Origin: Shewanella putrefaciens
GTDB taxonomy: Bacteria > Pseudomonadota > Gammaproteobacteria > Enterobacterales > Shewanellaceae
Direction of reading: 5' to 3'
Assembly: GCF_016406325.1 (NCBI RefSeq)
Contig: NZ_CP066370.1
Span: 1 to 64,000, forward strand
DNA length: 64,000 nt
The position numbers were made by a program, and so were the translations under genes. This document shows positions 1 through 11,379 of this stretch, in pieces (the first letter of the stretch is position 1; every line of letters starts with the position of its first letter). The notes under the pieces were generated by a model. It did no database searches and was not told the DNA's origin. It was given only the letters and a program-made list of their open reading frames with translations.

Positions 1-1386
1 GTGGCGGTTTCACTTTGGCAACAATGTATCGGACGACTGCAAGATGAGCTTCCTGCTCAGCAGTTTAGTATGTGGATCAGACCGTTACAAGCTGAAATGG
101 ATGGTGATACATTGGTGCTCTATGCGCCCAACCGCTTCGTGCTCGATTGGGTCAGAGAAAAGTACATTAATATCATTAATCAGTTTTTTACTGAGCAAAT
201 GGGTAGCGACGCACCCAAATTACGCTTCGATATTGGTAGTCGTCCATCGGCTAAAAAGTTTGAGCCCGCCCCAGTAGCGACTGTGCGTGCACCTAATACT
301 CAAACTAAAGCGACTGTCGGTACTTATTTTAATACCCAAGCTGAGCCTATTGCTAATGCTAATCATCGTAGCAATATCAATCCAACCTATCAGTTTGATA
401 ACTTCGTCGAAGGTAAATCAAACCAATTAGGTAAAGCTGCAGCGTTGCAAGTGGCTGAAAATCCTGGTGGTGCCTATAACCCATTATTCTTATATGGTGG
501 AACAGGTTTAGGTAAGACTCACTTGTTGCATGCTGTCGGGAACGGGATCATCAAAAATAATCCTAATGCCAAAGTGGTTTATATGCATTCTGAGCGTTTT
601 GTCCAAGATATGGTTAAAGCGCTGCAAAATAATGCCATCGAAGAATTTAAACGTTACTACCGTAGTGTCGATGCACTGTTTATCGATGACATTCAATTCT
701 TTGCCAATAAAGACAGATCTCAAGAAGAATTCTTCCATACCTTCAATGCCTTGCTTGAAGGCAACCACCAAATTATTTTGACTTCAGATCGTTATCCAAA
801 AGAGATCGATGGTGTTGAAGACAGATTGAAATCGCGTTTTGGTTGGGGGTTAACCGTGGCGATTGAGCCACCCGAGTTAGAAACCCGTGTGGCGATTTTG
901 ATGCGTAAAGCCCAAGAGAGTGGTATTAACTTGCCCGATGAAGTGGCCTTCTTTATTGCTAAGCGCTTACGTTCAAACGTGCGTGAGCTAGAAGGTGCGT
1001 TAAACCGCGTTATTGCGAACGCTAACTTTACTGGTCGACCAATCACCATTGATTTTGTTCGTGAAGCACTGCGTGACCTCTTGGCACTTCAAGAAAAATT
1101 AGTCACTATAGACAATATTCAGAAAACCGTAGCTGAATACTACAAGATCAAGATGGCTGATATGTTGTCTAAGCGCCGTTCACGTAGTGTCGCGCGTCCA
1201 AGACAAGTTGCCATGGCGTTATCCAAAGAATTAACTAACCAGAGCTTGCCGGAAATTGGTGATGCTTTTGGTGGTCGCGATCACACCACAGTGTTGCATG
1301 CCTGTCGTAAAATTGCTCAGCTACGGGAAGAGAGCCACGACATAAAAGAAGATTATGCTAATTTGATTAGAACGCTATCTTCTTAA
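1..1386 (+). CDS. dnaA: Chromosomal replication initiator protein DnaA
   Basis: DnaA binds DnaA boxes at oriC, melts the origin and loads the replicative helicase; it is also a transcription factor. The 461-residue product has an N-terminal helicase-interaction domain (about 1-90), a variable linker, an AAA+ domain with Walker A GGTGLGKT (about 166-173) and Walker [10 protein letters not shown] (about 226-234), and a C-terminal DNA-binding domain with the signature [15 protein letters not shown]. It starts with GTG at the first base, so any ribosome binding site, promoter and origin lie outside the window. dnaN follows after 20 bases, indicating a dnaA-dnaN-recF-gyrB operon. Length is normal for the family. 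Confidence 0.99.
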   Translation: MAVSLWQQCIGRLQDELPAQQFSMWIRPLQAEMDGDTLVLYAPNRFVLDWVREKYINIINQFFTEQMGSDAPKLRFDIGSRPSAKKFEPAPVATVRAPNTQTKATVGTYFNTQAEPIANANHRSNINPTYQFDNFVEGKSNQLGKAAALQVAENPGGAYNPLFLYGGTGLGKTHLLHAVGNGIIKNNPNAKVVYMHSERFVQDMVKALQNNAIEEFKRYYRSVDALFIDDIQFFANKDRSQEEFFHTFNALLEGNHQIILTSDRYPKEIDGVEDRLKSRFGWGLTVAIEPPELETRVAILMRKAQESGINLPDEVAFFIAKRLRSNVRELEGALNRVIANANFTGRPITIDFVREALRDLLALQEKLVTIDNIQKTVAEYYKIKMADMLSKRRSRSVARPRQVAMALSKELTNQSLPEIGDAFGGRDHTTVLHACRKIAQLREESHDIKEDYANLIRTLSS

Positions 1387-1406
1387 AAACAAGGAATTTG
1401 GACACT

Positions 1407-2507
1407 ATGAAATTCTCAATTGATAGGGATGCCCTGTTAAAGCCGCTTCAATTAGTCTGTGGTGCGGTAGAAAGACGCCATAATTTGCCCATTTTGTCTA
1501 ATCTCCTTGTAGAAGTTAGTGGTCACTCTCTTAAACTGACGGGGACAGATTTAGAAGTTGAACTTGTTGGTCAAGCTGTGGTTCACGGTGATATCGAAGA
1601 AGGTCGTACTACAGTTCCTGCTAAGAAGCTGTTAGATATCGTAAAGTCATTGCCAGAACAAAGCGAATTAAAGGTTGAGCAACAGGATAATAAGTGGTTG
1701 CTGCGTTCAGGCCGTAGCCGTTTTTCCTTAGCGACTTTGCCCGCCGAAGAATATCCCAATGTTGAAGCTTTCCAAGCTGAAATTGAATTTAGTTTAAAGC
1801 AAGGCGTATTGAAGTCGATTATCGATTCGACGCAGTTTTCGATGGCGAACCAAGATGTGCGTTATTACCTCAACGGATTACTCTTTGAAACTGAAGGTAA
1901 TATGTTGCGCGCTATTGCGACCGATGGTCATCGTTTAGCCTTAAGTCATCGTGTTATCGATGCCCAATTACCTGAAAAACAAGTTATTGTTCCACGTAAG
2001 GGCGTGATGGAAATGGCGCGTTTATTGGAGTCGGACGATTTAGATATTGCGATTGCTATCGGTGATAATGCGATTCGTGCGACTACCGCTAACACCGTCT
2101 TTACCAGTAAATTAGTGGATGGTCGCTTCCCTGATTATCGCCGTGTATTACCAAAGGGCGGTGATAAAATTGTGATCGCGAGTCGCAATCATTTGAAACA
2201 AGCACTGACTCGGGCATCGATTTTATCCAACGAAAAATTCCGTGGTGTGCGTATTCAACTCGAAAATGGTTTGCTCAAGATTACCGCTAACAATCCTGAA
2301 CAGGAAGAAGCGGAAGAGATCATCGATGTTGACTATAACAATCAATCACTTGAAATTGGTTTTAACGTCAGTTATTTACTGGACGTGCTCAATAACCTTA
2401 AGTCCGATGATGTGCGTATCACGCTGATTGATGGTAACTCTAGCGCTTTAATTGAAAACCATTTGGAAGAAGATTCCATGTATGTGGTTATGCCGATGCG
2501 TTTGTAG
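1407..2507 (+). CDS. dnaN: DNA polymerase III beta sliding clamp
   Basis: The sliding clamp is a ring-shaped dimer that tethers DNA polymerase III and many repair proteins to DNA. I chose the ATG at 1407, giving 366 residues, the same length as the E. coli clamp. It is preceded by AAGGAA about ten bases upstream. An upstream in-frame TTG at 1398 would add three residues but has no separate support. The sequence begins MKFSIDRDALLKPLQ and ends VMPMRL, both typical, and covers the three clamp folds. It sits between dnaA and recF; the 196-base gap to recF holds a small hairpin. Confidence 0.98.
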   Translation: MKFSIDRDALLKPLQLVCGAVERRHNLPILSNLLVEVSGHSLKLTGTDLEVELVGQAVVHGDIEEGRTTVPAKKLLDIVKSLPEQSELKVEQQDNKWLLRSGRSRFSLATLPAEEYPNVEAFQAEIEFSLKQGVLKSIIDSTQFSMANQDVRYYLNGLLFETEGNMLRAIATDGHRLALSHRVIDAQLPEKQVIVPRKGVMEMARLLESDDLDIAIAIGDNAIRATTANTVFTSKLVDGRFPDYRRVLPKGGDKIVIASRNHLKQALTRASILSNEKFRGVRIQLENGLLKITANNPEQEEAEEIIDVDYNNQSLEIGFNVSYLLDVLNNLKSDDVRITLIDGNSSALIENHLEEDSMYVVMPMRL

Positions 2508-2550
2508 TTCACGTCACATACTTGTCCATGTTTACCCGTTTATCTTTGCT

Positions 2551-2578
2551 ATCTACGCTGCGTGTTCGTGGCGTAGAT
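2551..2578 (+). other. Small inverted repeat in the dnaN-recF gap
   Basis: ATCTACGC at 2551-2558 pairs with GCGTAGAT at 2571-2578 across a 12-base loop. The U run after it is short, so this is not a convincing terminator. It may modulate read-through from dnaN into recF. The rest of the 196-base gap shows nothing definite. Confidence 0.35.
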
Positions 2579-2703
2579 TTCCTCAAAATACTCCTGTTAA
2601 ACCATCCATCATTGGTATGGTGCGGCTTCACTAAGGTCTGTGCGGTATGATAGCTATTATGAATTTCTGTACTGTGCCGATTGCTCGGCTCTATGGGTAA
2701 TGC

Positions 2704-3786
2704 ATGAGTTTAACCCGTCTTAATATTGAAGCTTTTCGCAATATTCAGTTTGCACAGTTAATCCCTGCGCCAGGGATTAACGTGATTTATGGCCAAAATG
2801 GCAGCGGAAAAACCAGTATTTTAGAAGCCATTTATTTCCTCGGTATGGGGCGTTCGTTTCGCAGCCATTTATCGCAGCGGGTGATTAATAACGACAACGA
2901 TAAGTTGACTCTATTTGCGACGTTAAACTTAGCGCGCGGTGACAGTAAAATCGGTTTGCGCCGATTTCGTAGCGGTGAGACTGAAGTTAAAATTGATGGC
3001 GAAAAGGTCAAACGGCTATCGACCTTAGCCGAAACCTTGCCTATTCAAGTGATCACACCAGAAAGCTTTTCGTTACTGTTTGAAGGCCCAAAATCCCGTC
3101 GACAATTTATCGATTGGGGCGCATTTCATGCCGATCCGCAGTTTTATGGTGCTTGGACGAATGTTCGCCGTGTTCTTAAGCAAAGAAATCAATTGCTTAG
3201 GAATGGTGCTGTTTACACTCATATTCAATTTTGGGACCAAGAATTTGTGCGTTATGCCGAGCAGGTCACCGAAATACGAAACCATTATGTAGACTCGTTA
3301 AATGGGCTACTTAAGGGTATAATCGGGGAGTTTTTACCGAGTGTAGATGTGAAGGTTTCATTTACTCGCGGCTGGGATAGTAAGACGGATTTTGCAGAAC
3401 TACTCGAAAACCAATATTCCAGAGATTTGGCCACAGGTCATACCGTCAGCGGTCCCCATAAAGCTGACCTTAGACTTCGTGTAGGCAATTTGCCGGCGCA
3501 GGATGCCCTGTCCCGTGGTCAATTGAAATTATTAGTCTGTGCACTGCGTATTGCACAGGGAAAGTTGCTCAAACAACAAATAGATAAACACAGTATTTAT
3601 CTTGTGGATGATCTTCCATCCGAGTTGGATGCACAGCATAGGCAGCTATTGCTTAAGCAGTTAACGGATACCGGAGCACAAGTATTTGTGACCGCCATCG
3701 ATCCTGCTGCAATAGTCGATTCGTTACACACGCCTCCCAATAGGATGTTTCATGTGGAACAGGGACGTGTAACGGTAGTTGAATAA
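2704..3786 (+). CDS. recF: DNA replication and repair protein RecF
   Basis: RecF is an SMC-like ATPase that, with RecO and RecR, loads RecA onto gapped single-stranded DNA at stalled forks. The 360-residue product has Walker [10 protein letters not shown] (about 30-38), the ABC-type signature region [12 protein letters not shown] and a Walker B-like segment [16 protein letters not shown] near the C-terminus. The ATG at 2704 has only a weak GGGT-type ribosome site, usual for this low-expressed gene. gyrB begins 16 bases after the stop. The 3' end encodes MFHVEQG, whose DNA (3746-3761) resembles a parS site with a changed core. Confidence 0.98.
   Translation: MSLTRLNIEAFRNIQFAQLIPAPGINVIYGQNGSGKTSILEAIYFLGMGRSFRSHLSQRVINNDNDKLTLFATLNLARGDSKIGLRRFRSGETEVKIDGEKVKRLSTLAETLPIQVITPESFSLLFEGPKSRRQFIDWGAFHADPQFYGAWTNVRRVLKQRNQLLRNGAVYTHIQFWDQEFVRYAEQVTEIRNHYVDSLNGLLKGIIGEFLPSVDVKVSFTRGWDSKTDFAELLENQYSRDLATGHTVSGPHKADLRLRVGNLPAQDALSRGQLKLLVCALRIAQGKLLKQQIDKHSIYLVDDLPSELDAQHRQLLLKQLTDTGAQVFVTAIDPAAIVDSLHTPPNRMFHVEQGRVTVVE
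3746..3761 (+). promoter_or_regulatory. Degenerate parS-like palindrome inside recF
   Basis: The 16-mer TGTTTCATGTGGAACA matches the parS palindrome TGTTCCACGTGGAACA except at two positions, one of which breaks the central CACGTG. It lies in recF and encodes MFHVEQ. The coding constraint may by itself explain the resemblance, so ParB binding is doubtful. Confidence 0.3.
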
Positions 3787-3793
3787 CCATTGA

Positions 3794-6220
<2,427 letters not shown>

Positions 6221-6245
6221 TGTGTTGTAATGATTGATTGAATTA

Positions 6246-6271
6246 AGGGAAAGCTGAGGCTTTCCCTTTTT
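6246..6271 (+). terminator. Intrinsic terminator after gyrB
   Basis: AAGGGAAAG and CTTTCCCTT form a nine-pair stem with a CTGAGG-type loop, followed by a T run. It lies 26 bases after the gyrB stop and probably ends the dnaA-dnaN-recF-gyrB operon. Confidence 0.85.
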
Positions 6272-6421
6272 GTTTGGATTATTAATACTTATCCCATAAA
6301 AGCAGCTATTATGTTGTTATTAAGTTAGTGACAAATACCTTTTATTGAGCATTGACTACAATGGACTTGCATTGCTTGATATTGAACTCTTTTTATTTGT
6401 TAATTCTGGGAGTTATATTGC

Positions 6422-7468
6422 TTGATAAAGTCCATTTTTAATAAATTATTTAATCTTCGTGAAGATAACCCAATTGAGCGTCCTAAGAGCTTTAGTGCCA
6501 CCGATTTGGGAAAGCCACTAGCAATTTCTCCAAAAAATATCACTCAGCAGGAAAGTATTTCTGCTAACGTTGTTTACGTTGATTTATCTGCACTTTTTTA
6601 TAGTTTGTTATTTCCCGCTCGAGTGAATGATGCCGGTGGAATTGCCAACAATCTTGAACGTCGGGTAATGGCGGAGATAGAGCATGCCTTAGCATCGCCA
6701 CAAGTGATCGCCGAAAAAGTGTTAAAACTGCCGTCAAAGGTATTGGAGTTAGATCGTAAGCTGGCTGACCCACAGTTTGATATTAAGGCTCTATTAGCAC
6801 TTATCGAGCGTGATCCTTTACTGAGTGTGGAGGTGCTTAAGCTGTGCAATTCCCCTGCGTTTAAACGTAGCGATAGGGATATCACCAGTTTACAACAGGC
6901 TTTGGTACAGCTTGGCCGCGAACAGTTGAGAAAGTTTGTCACCACTTGTTTAGTGCGTGAAATGTTAGATATCAAACCAATTTATTTCCGTCGTTTTGGG
7001 GCTGAAATTTGGCGCCATTCGATGCAGGTCGCTTTTCTTGCCAGTGAGTTAAGCGATGAAGATCAAGATACAGCTTTTTTATTGGGCCTATTACACGATG
7101 TCGGCAAGTTGGCTATTTTTAAAATGCTCCTCGATGCATTTGTACAGGCAGAGCCAGGAGAACAGCCTAATTCTGGGTTATTTAGACAAGTTATGACGAC
7201 CAAATCGTTAACCTTGAGTTCATTGCTTGCTAAGCATTGGCAGTTACCTAATACCTTTGAAACAGAATTAGACAGGCTCGCCAGTGTGAACTCGCGTCCT
7301 CAAGCGGGGCTTGCTGCAGTGGTATGGCGGGCGAATGTGATCAGCGAGATTTCTATGCTGCATCAAGCAGGGCAATTATCCCCTGAGATACTGGCGAATT
7401 TACTGCAGCAAGTTAACTTGGAACAGACCCAATTTGATGGCTTACATCAAAAGCTGCTGCAGTTCTGA
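6422..7468 (+). CDS. HDOD domain protein, putative signalling regulator
   Basis: The central part of this 348-residue protein (about 100-290) has the HDOD pattern: VLKLPSKVLELDRKLADPQF, then SVEVLKLCNSPAF, LQQALVQLGREQLRKFV and LGLLHDVGKLA. HDOD proteins are non-enzymatic or weakly enzymatic relatives of HD phosphohydrolases found in bacterial signalling; the HD pair is kept here, but activity cannot be inferred. The N-terminal 50 residues are unlike known domains. I chose a TTG start at 6422, with GGGAG nine bases upstream. It is a single gene after gyrB and is convergent with glyS. Its specific role is unknown. Confidence 0.8.
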   Translation: MIKSIFNKLFNLREDNPIERPKSFSATDLGKPLAISPKNITQQESISANVVYVDLSALFYSLLFPARVNDAGGIANNLERRVMAEIEHALASPQVIAEKVLKLPSKVLELDRKLADPQFDIKALLALIERDPLLSVEVLKLCNSPAFKRSDRDITSLQQALVQLGREQLRKFVTTCLVREMLDIKPIYFRRFGAEIWRHSMQVAFLASELSDEDQDTAFLLGLLHDVGKLAIFKMLLDAFVQAEPGEQPNSGLFRQVMTTKSLTLSSLLAKHWQLPNTFETELDRLASVNSRPQAGLAAVVWRANVISEISMLHQAGQLSPEILANLLQQVNLEQTQFDGLHQKLLQF

Positions 7469-7506
7469 TTGGGTAATTTAATACGTTTGGTATAAGAAAT
7501 CAGGCC

Positions 7507-7540
7507 AATAAAAAACGCGCTTTTAAGCGCGTTTTTTATT
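7507..7540. terminator. Bidirectional terminator between the HDOD gene and glyS
   Basis: AAAAAACGCGCTT and AAGCGCGTTTTTT form a strong GC stem flanked by an A run on one side and a T run on the other, so it can end transcription of both convergent genes. Confidence 0.88.
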
Positions 7541-7556
7541 GGTGCTTAGCGGCACA

Positions 7557-9626
7557 TTATTGCAGTAATGAGATATCCGCTACGTGCAGGAACTGCTCGC
7601 GTAGATTATTCAACAATGCTAAGCGATTGTTTTTCAATGCTTCATCATCTGCCATAACCATCACATCTTCAAAGAACTGATCGACGCTTTCACGCAGGCC
7701 AGCTAACAAAGTTAAGGCTTGTTGGTAATCGGCATTGGCAAATAAAGGTGCCAACTGTGGTTGCAGCTCATTCAACTTGGCCGCCAATGCTTGCTCTGCG
7801 GCTTCGGTTAACAAACTCGCATCGATAGTAGTTGGTAAAGCGCCTTCAACCTTAGCCAGAATGTTGGATACACGTTTGTTCGCTGCTGCAAGTGCGCCAG
7901 AAGCTTCTAGGCTTCTAAAGTGTGAAACCGCATTGATACGGCTATCAAAATCAGCTGGGCGTGTTGGGCGACGTGCTAGTACCGCTAAGATCACATCAAC
8001 ACCAATACCTTTATCTTGATACCAAGCGCGGAAGCGAGCCATTAAGAACTCTAACACTTCGTCGCTTGCATTGGCGTTGCTTAAGTGAGTGCCGTGGAGC
8101 TCCTGAGCTTTAGCAATCAGTGTTACTAAATCCAGTGGCAGTTTGTTCTCAACTATAATACGCAGCACACCGATGGCGGCACGGCGTAGGGCAAAGGGAT
8201 CGGCTGCGCCTTTTGGTGCTTGGCCAATACCAAAGATACCGACTAAAGTGTCGAGCTTATCTGCTAATGCGACTGCACAAGATACGCCTGCACTAGGCAC
8301 TGTATCGCCAGAGAACTTAGGCTTGTATTGCTCTTCCATCGCAACCGCAACGGCTTCGGTTTCACCATCGAGGCGGGCGTAGTGCATGCCCATAGTGCCT
8401 TGAGTGTCGGTAAACTCCATCACCATATTGGTCATCAAATCGGTTTTAGATAACAAACCTGCACGGGCTGCATCAACCGCATTCGCGCCAGTTTGCTCGG
8501 CAATAAAGGCGGCTAGGGCAGAAATACGATTCACTTTGTCTTTTAAGGTACCGAGCTGCTGTTGGAACAGGACTGTTTCAAGGCTAGGTAAACGCGATTC
8601 CAGCGTGTGCTTTTTATCGGTATTAAAAAAGAACTCGGCGTCGGCAAGACGTGGGCGAACCACTTTCTCGTTACCAGAGATAATTTGCGCGGGATCTTTT
8701 GATTCGATATTTGCCACAAAGATAAAGTTTGGCAGTAACTTGCCTGCATCATCAAAGACAGGGAAGTATTTTTGATCGCCCTTCATGGTATAGACCAAAG
8801 CTTCAGACGGCACACTTAAGAATTTTTCTTCGAAGCTAGCGGTCAATACCACTGGCCATTCAACCAAAGAGGCGACTTCTTCAAGTAGGCTATCTTCGAT
8901 ATCGGCTGTGCCACCAATCTTAGCGGCGGCTTTTTCGGCATCGGCTTTGATTAATGCTTTACGGCTTTCGTAATCGGCGATGACTTTGCCTTTTTCTTTT
9001 AGGTCGGCAAGGTAGTGATCTGCATGGGCTAATTCAAACTGCTTTAGGCCCATAAAGCGGTGACCGCGAACAGTGCGTGCCGATTTGATACCCAGCAATT
9101 CACCTTCAATCAACTCACTGCCTAACAAGATAGTGGCAGTATGAACAGGGCGAATAAATTGGGTTTTATTATTGCCCCAACGCATTGGCTTAGGAATGGG
9201 CAATTTATCGAGTGCACGTTGCGCCATAGCAGCGATTAAACTTTTTGTTTCGACGCCTTCAACTTTGGCGTTATGGACTAACCATTCGCCTTTATCTGTA
9301 ACTAAACGTTCGGCTTGTTCAACAGTAATACCATTACCACGTGCCCAACCTTCGGCGGCTTTAGTCGGTTTGCCTTCAGCATCGAATGCTGAACTCACTG
9401 CTGGGCCGCGTTTTTCAACGACTTTGTCGGCTTGCGCAAGGGCAAGTTCAGTGACGTTAATTGCCAGACGACGTGGCGCTGCGTACCAAACGGCTGAGCT
9501 GAACGCTAAATCGGCTTTGGTGAGTTCTTCAGTAAAGTTAGCTAAAAAGGATTCAGCCAGTTTACGCAGTGACTTGGGTGGTAACTCTTCCGTGCCTAAC
9601 TCTATGAGTAAGTTTTCAAAATTCAT
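7557..9626 (-). CDS. glyS: Glycine--tRNA ligase beta subunit
   Basis: GlyS is the tRNA-recognising subunit of the tetrameric (alpha2-beta2) glycyl-tRNA synthetase. I start it at the ATG at 9626, giving 689 residues, the E. coli length, and the typical N-terminus [20 protein letters not shown]. The frame is open for 46 more codons upstream, but those overlap glyQ and do not look like GlyS. The protein includes the HD-like middle region and the C-terminal DALR anticodon-binding part ending [18 protein letters not shown]. It follows glyQ by ten bases in one operon. Confidence 0.98.
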   Translation of the reverse strand: MNFENLLIELGTEELPPKSLRKLAESFLANFTEELTKADLAFSSAVWYAAPRRLAINVTELALAQADKVVEKRGPAVSSAFDAEGKPTKAAEGWARGNGITVEQAERLVTDKGEWLVHNAKVEGVETKSLIAAMAQRALDKLPIPKPMRWGNNKTQFIRPVHTATILLGSELIEGELLGIKSARTVRGHRFMGLKQFELAHADHYLADLKEKGKVIADYESRKALIKADAEKAAAKIGGTADIEDSLLEEVASLVEWPVVLTASFEEKFLSVPSEALVYTMKGDQKYFPVFDDAGKLLPNFIFVANIESKDPAQIISGNEKVVRPRLADAEFFFNTDKKHTLESRLPSLETVLFQQQLGTLKDKVNRISALAAFIAEQTGANAVDAARAGLLSKTDLMTNMVMEFTDTQGTMGMHYARLDGETEAVAVAMEEQYKPKFSGDTVPSAGVSCAVALADKLDTLVGIFGIGQAPKGAADPFALRRAAIGVLRIIVENKLPLDLVTLIAKAQELHGTHLSNANASDEVLEFLMARFRAWYQDKGIGVDVILAVLARRPTRPADFDSRINAVSHFRSLEASGALAAANKRVSNILAKVEGALPTTIDASLLTEAAEQALAAKLNELQPQLAPLFANADYQQALTLLAGLRESVDQFFEDVMVMADDEALKNNRLALLNNLREQFLHVADISLLQ

Positions 9627-9636
9627 GTTTTTACCT

Positions 9637-10542
9637 CTACTTACACATTGGGAAGCCAAGCGCTTCGCGTGCCTGATAATAGGATTCAGCAACAGCCTTA
9701 GCCATAGTGCGAACGCGTAAGATGTAGCGTTGGCGCTCGGTAACTGAAATGGCGTGGCGGGCATCGAGCAGGTTGAAGGCGTGTGAGGCTTTCATCACTT
9801 GCTCATAGGCGGGTAGAGGTAAAGGTTTTTCCAGCGACAATAAATGCTGACACATTTTTTCGCACTGATCGAACAGAGCAAACATAAAGTCTACATCGGC
9901 GTGTTCAAAGTTATAGGTCGATTGTTCGACTTCGTTTTGGTGGAATACATCGCCATAGGTGATGCGGCCCATTGGGCCATCGGTCCAAACGAGATCATAA
10001 ACGCTATCAACACCTTGGATATACATCGCCAGACGCTCTAGGCCATAGGTGATTTCACCCGTGACAGGGCTGCATTCTAAGCCGCCGACCTGTTGGAAGT
10101 AGGTAAACTGAGTCACTTCCATGCCGTTAAGCCAGACTTCCCAGCCTAGACCCCAAGCACCGAGTGTTGGTGATTCCCAGTTATCCTCAACAAAGCGGAT
10201 ATCGTGGATTTGAGTATCGATACCGAGTGCTTGCAGTGAACCTAAATAGAGTTCTTGGATATTATCTGGTGAAGGCTTCAACACGACTTGGAATTGGTAG
10301 TAGTGCTGTAGACGGTTAGGGTTTTCACCGTAACGGCCATCTGTTGGGCGGCGCGATGGCTGCACATAGGCACTGCTCATAGGTTCTGGCCCTAGAGAGC
10401 GTAAGAAGGTTTGTGGGTGGAAAGTTCCCGCACCGACTTCCATATCTAGAGGTTGAACGATTGCACAGCCTTGCTGCGCCCAATATTCCTGCAGGGTGAG
10501 AATAAAACCCTGAAATGTTTTTACGTCGTGTTTTGTCGTCAT
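9637..10542 (-). CDS. glyQ: Glycine--tRNA ligase alpha subunit
   Basis: GlyQ is the catalytic subunit that forms glycyl-adenylate and charges tRNA-Gly. The 301-residue product matches the family length. It contains conserved stretches such as [35 protein letters not shown] and [20 protein letters not shown], which carry class II synthetase catalytic motifs. It is the first gene of the glyQ-glyS operon, divergent from tag with a 117-base gap. Confidence 0.98.
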
Positions 10543-10659
10543 GTCTACTTGTCTACTGCCGTCAGCCTGAATAGAAAATGGGTTCGATTATACCTTGTAG
10601 ATATCTGCTTATGTAGGTTATTTTTTACCTTCTTAATTAAAACAATAAGGTTATATACC

Positions 10660-11262
10660 ATGGAAGAGATCCGCTGTGGCTGGGTAAGTGATGATCCCTT
10701 ATATCGTGAGTATCACGACAAAGTGTGGGGGCGACCTGTTTATGATCCAAAGGAGCTGTTTGCTAAGTTGTGTTTAGATGGTCAACAGGCCGGATTATCT
10801 TGGATAACTATCCTGAAGAAGCAACAAAACTATGAACAGGCCTTTGCTAATTTTGAACCTGAGATAATTGCCACCTTCGATGAGGCGAAAGTGGAGGAGC
10901 TTATGTTGGATCCCGGTATAGTGCGCAACCGCTTGAAGGTGAACTCTATCATCAAGAATGCTAAAGGTTATTTAGCCTATACTGCCGATGGGAAGGATTT
11001 CTCTGCATTTTTATGGAGCTTTGTGGGCGGTAAACCCATAGTTAATCAGATTAGGGCAATGTCGCAGGTTCAGGCACAAACACCAGAATCTGAAGCCATG
11101 TCAAAAGCGTTGAAGAAGCTCGGATTCAATTTTGTCGGCCCAACCATTTGTTATGCCTTTATGCAGGCGGTGGGAATGGTGAACGATCATCTTGTAGAGT
11201 GTATTGCTTATCAAGCCTGTGTCGATTCTTGTGCCGGACTGCATAATCACGAGCAACATTAA
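10660..11262 (+). CDS. tag: DNA-3-methyladenine glycosylase I
   Basis: Tag removes 3-methyladenine from alkylated DNA in base excision repair. The ATG at 10660 is preceded by AAGG and gives 200 residues starting MEEIRCGWVSDDPLYREYHD; E. coli Tag is slightly shorter. Zinc-binding residues of the family are visible: Cys near the N-terminus, the His in EYHD, and the His and Cys in NDHLVECIAYQAC. The helix-hairpin part includes LDGQQAGLSWITILKK. It is convergent with the amidohydrolase gene; a parS-type palindrome that could also act as a terminator lies between them. Confidence 0.96.
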   Translation: MEEIRCGWVSDDPLYREYHDKVWGRPVYDPKELFAKLCLDGQQAGLSWITILKKQQNYEQAFANFEPEIIATFDEAKVEELMLDPGIVRNRLKVNSIIKNAKGYLAYTADGKDFSAFLWSFVGGKPIVNQIRAMSQVQAQTPESEAMSKALKKLGFNFVGPTICYAFMQAVGMVNDHLVECIAYQACVDSCAGLHNHEQH

Positions 11263-11328
11263 TCGAGAGATTGCCGATGTTGAAGTAGGGTTTAGAACTT
11301 GTCGTGGTATTAGAAGCCTAGAGATAAA

Positions 11329-11358
11329 AAAAGCATGTTCCACGTGGAACATGCTTTT
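11329..11358. promoter_or_regulatory. parS: parS-type ParB site within a 30-base perfect palindrome
   Basis: The core at 11336-11351 reads TGTTCCACGTGGAACA, identical to the Pseudomonas-type parS consensus bound by chromosomal ParB. The symmetry extends to 30 bases without mismatch, 11329-11358. It sits between the convergent genes tag and the amidohydrolase. A run of seven A (11326-11332) on one side and TTTT on the other make it look also like a terminator. ParB binding is inferred from sequence only; parAB is not in the window. Confidence 0.85.
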
Positions 11359-11379
11359 GGTTATTTCTATTTGCTGAGA

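Noticed and set aside
1387..1406. Origin of replication in the dnaA-dnaN gap
   Set aside because: The gap is only 20 bases with no DnaA boxes. The origin is probably upstream of base 1.
9627..9764. Longer glyS frame starting at 9764
   Set aside because: The extra 46 codons overlap the 3' end of glyQ and are not GlyS-like; ATG 9626 gives the normal 689 residues.
10453..10659. Longer tag reading frame starting at 10453
   Set aside because: It runs over glyQ and adds non-family sequence; ATG 10660 has a ribosome site and the proper N-terminus.
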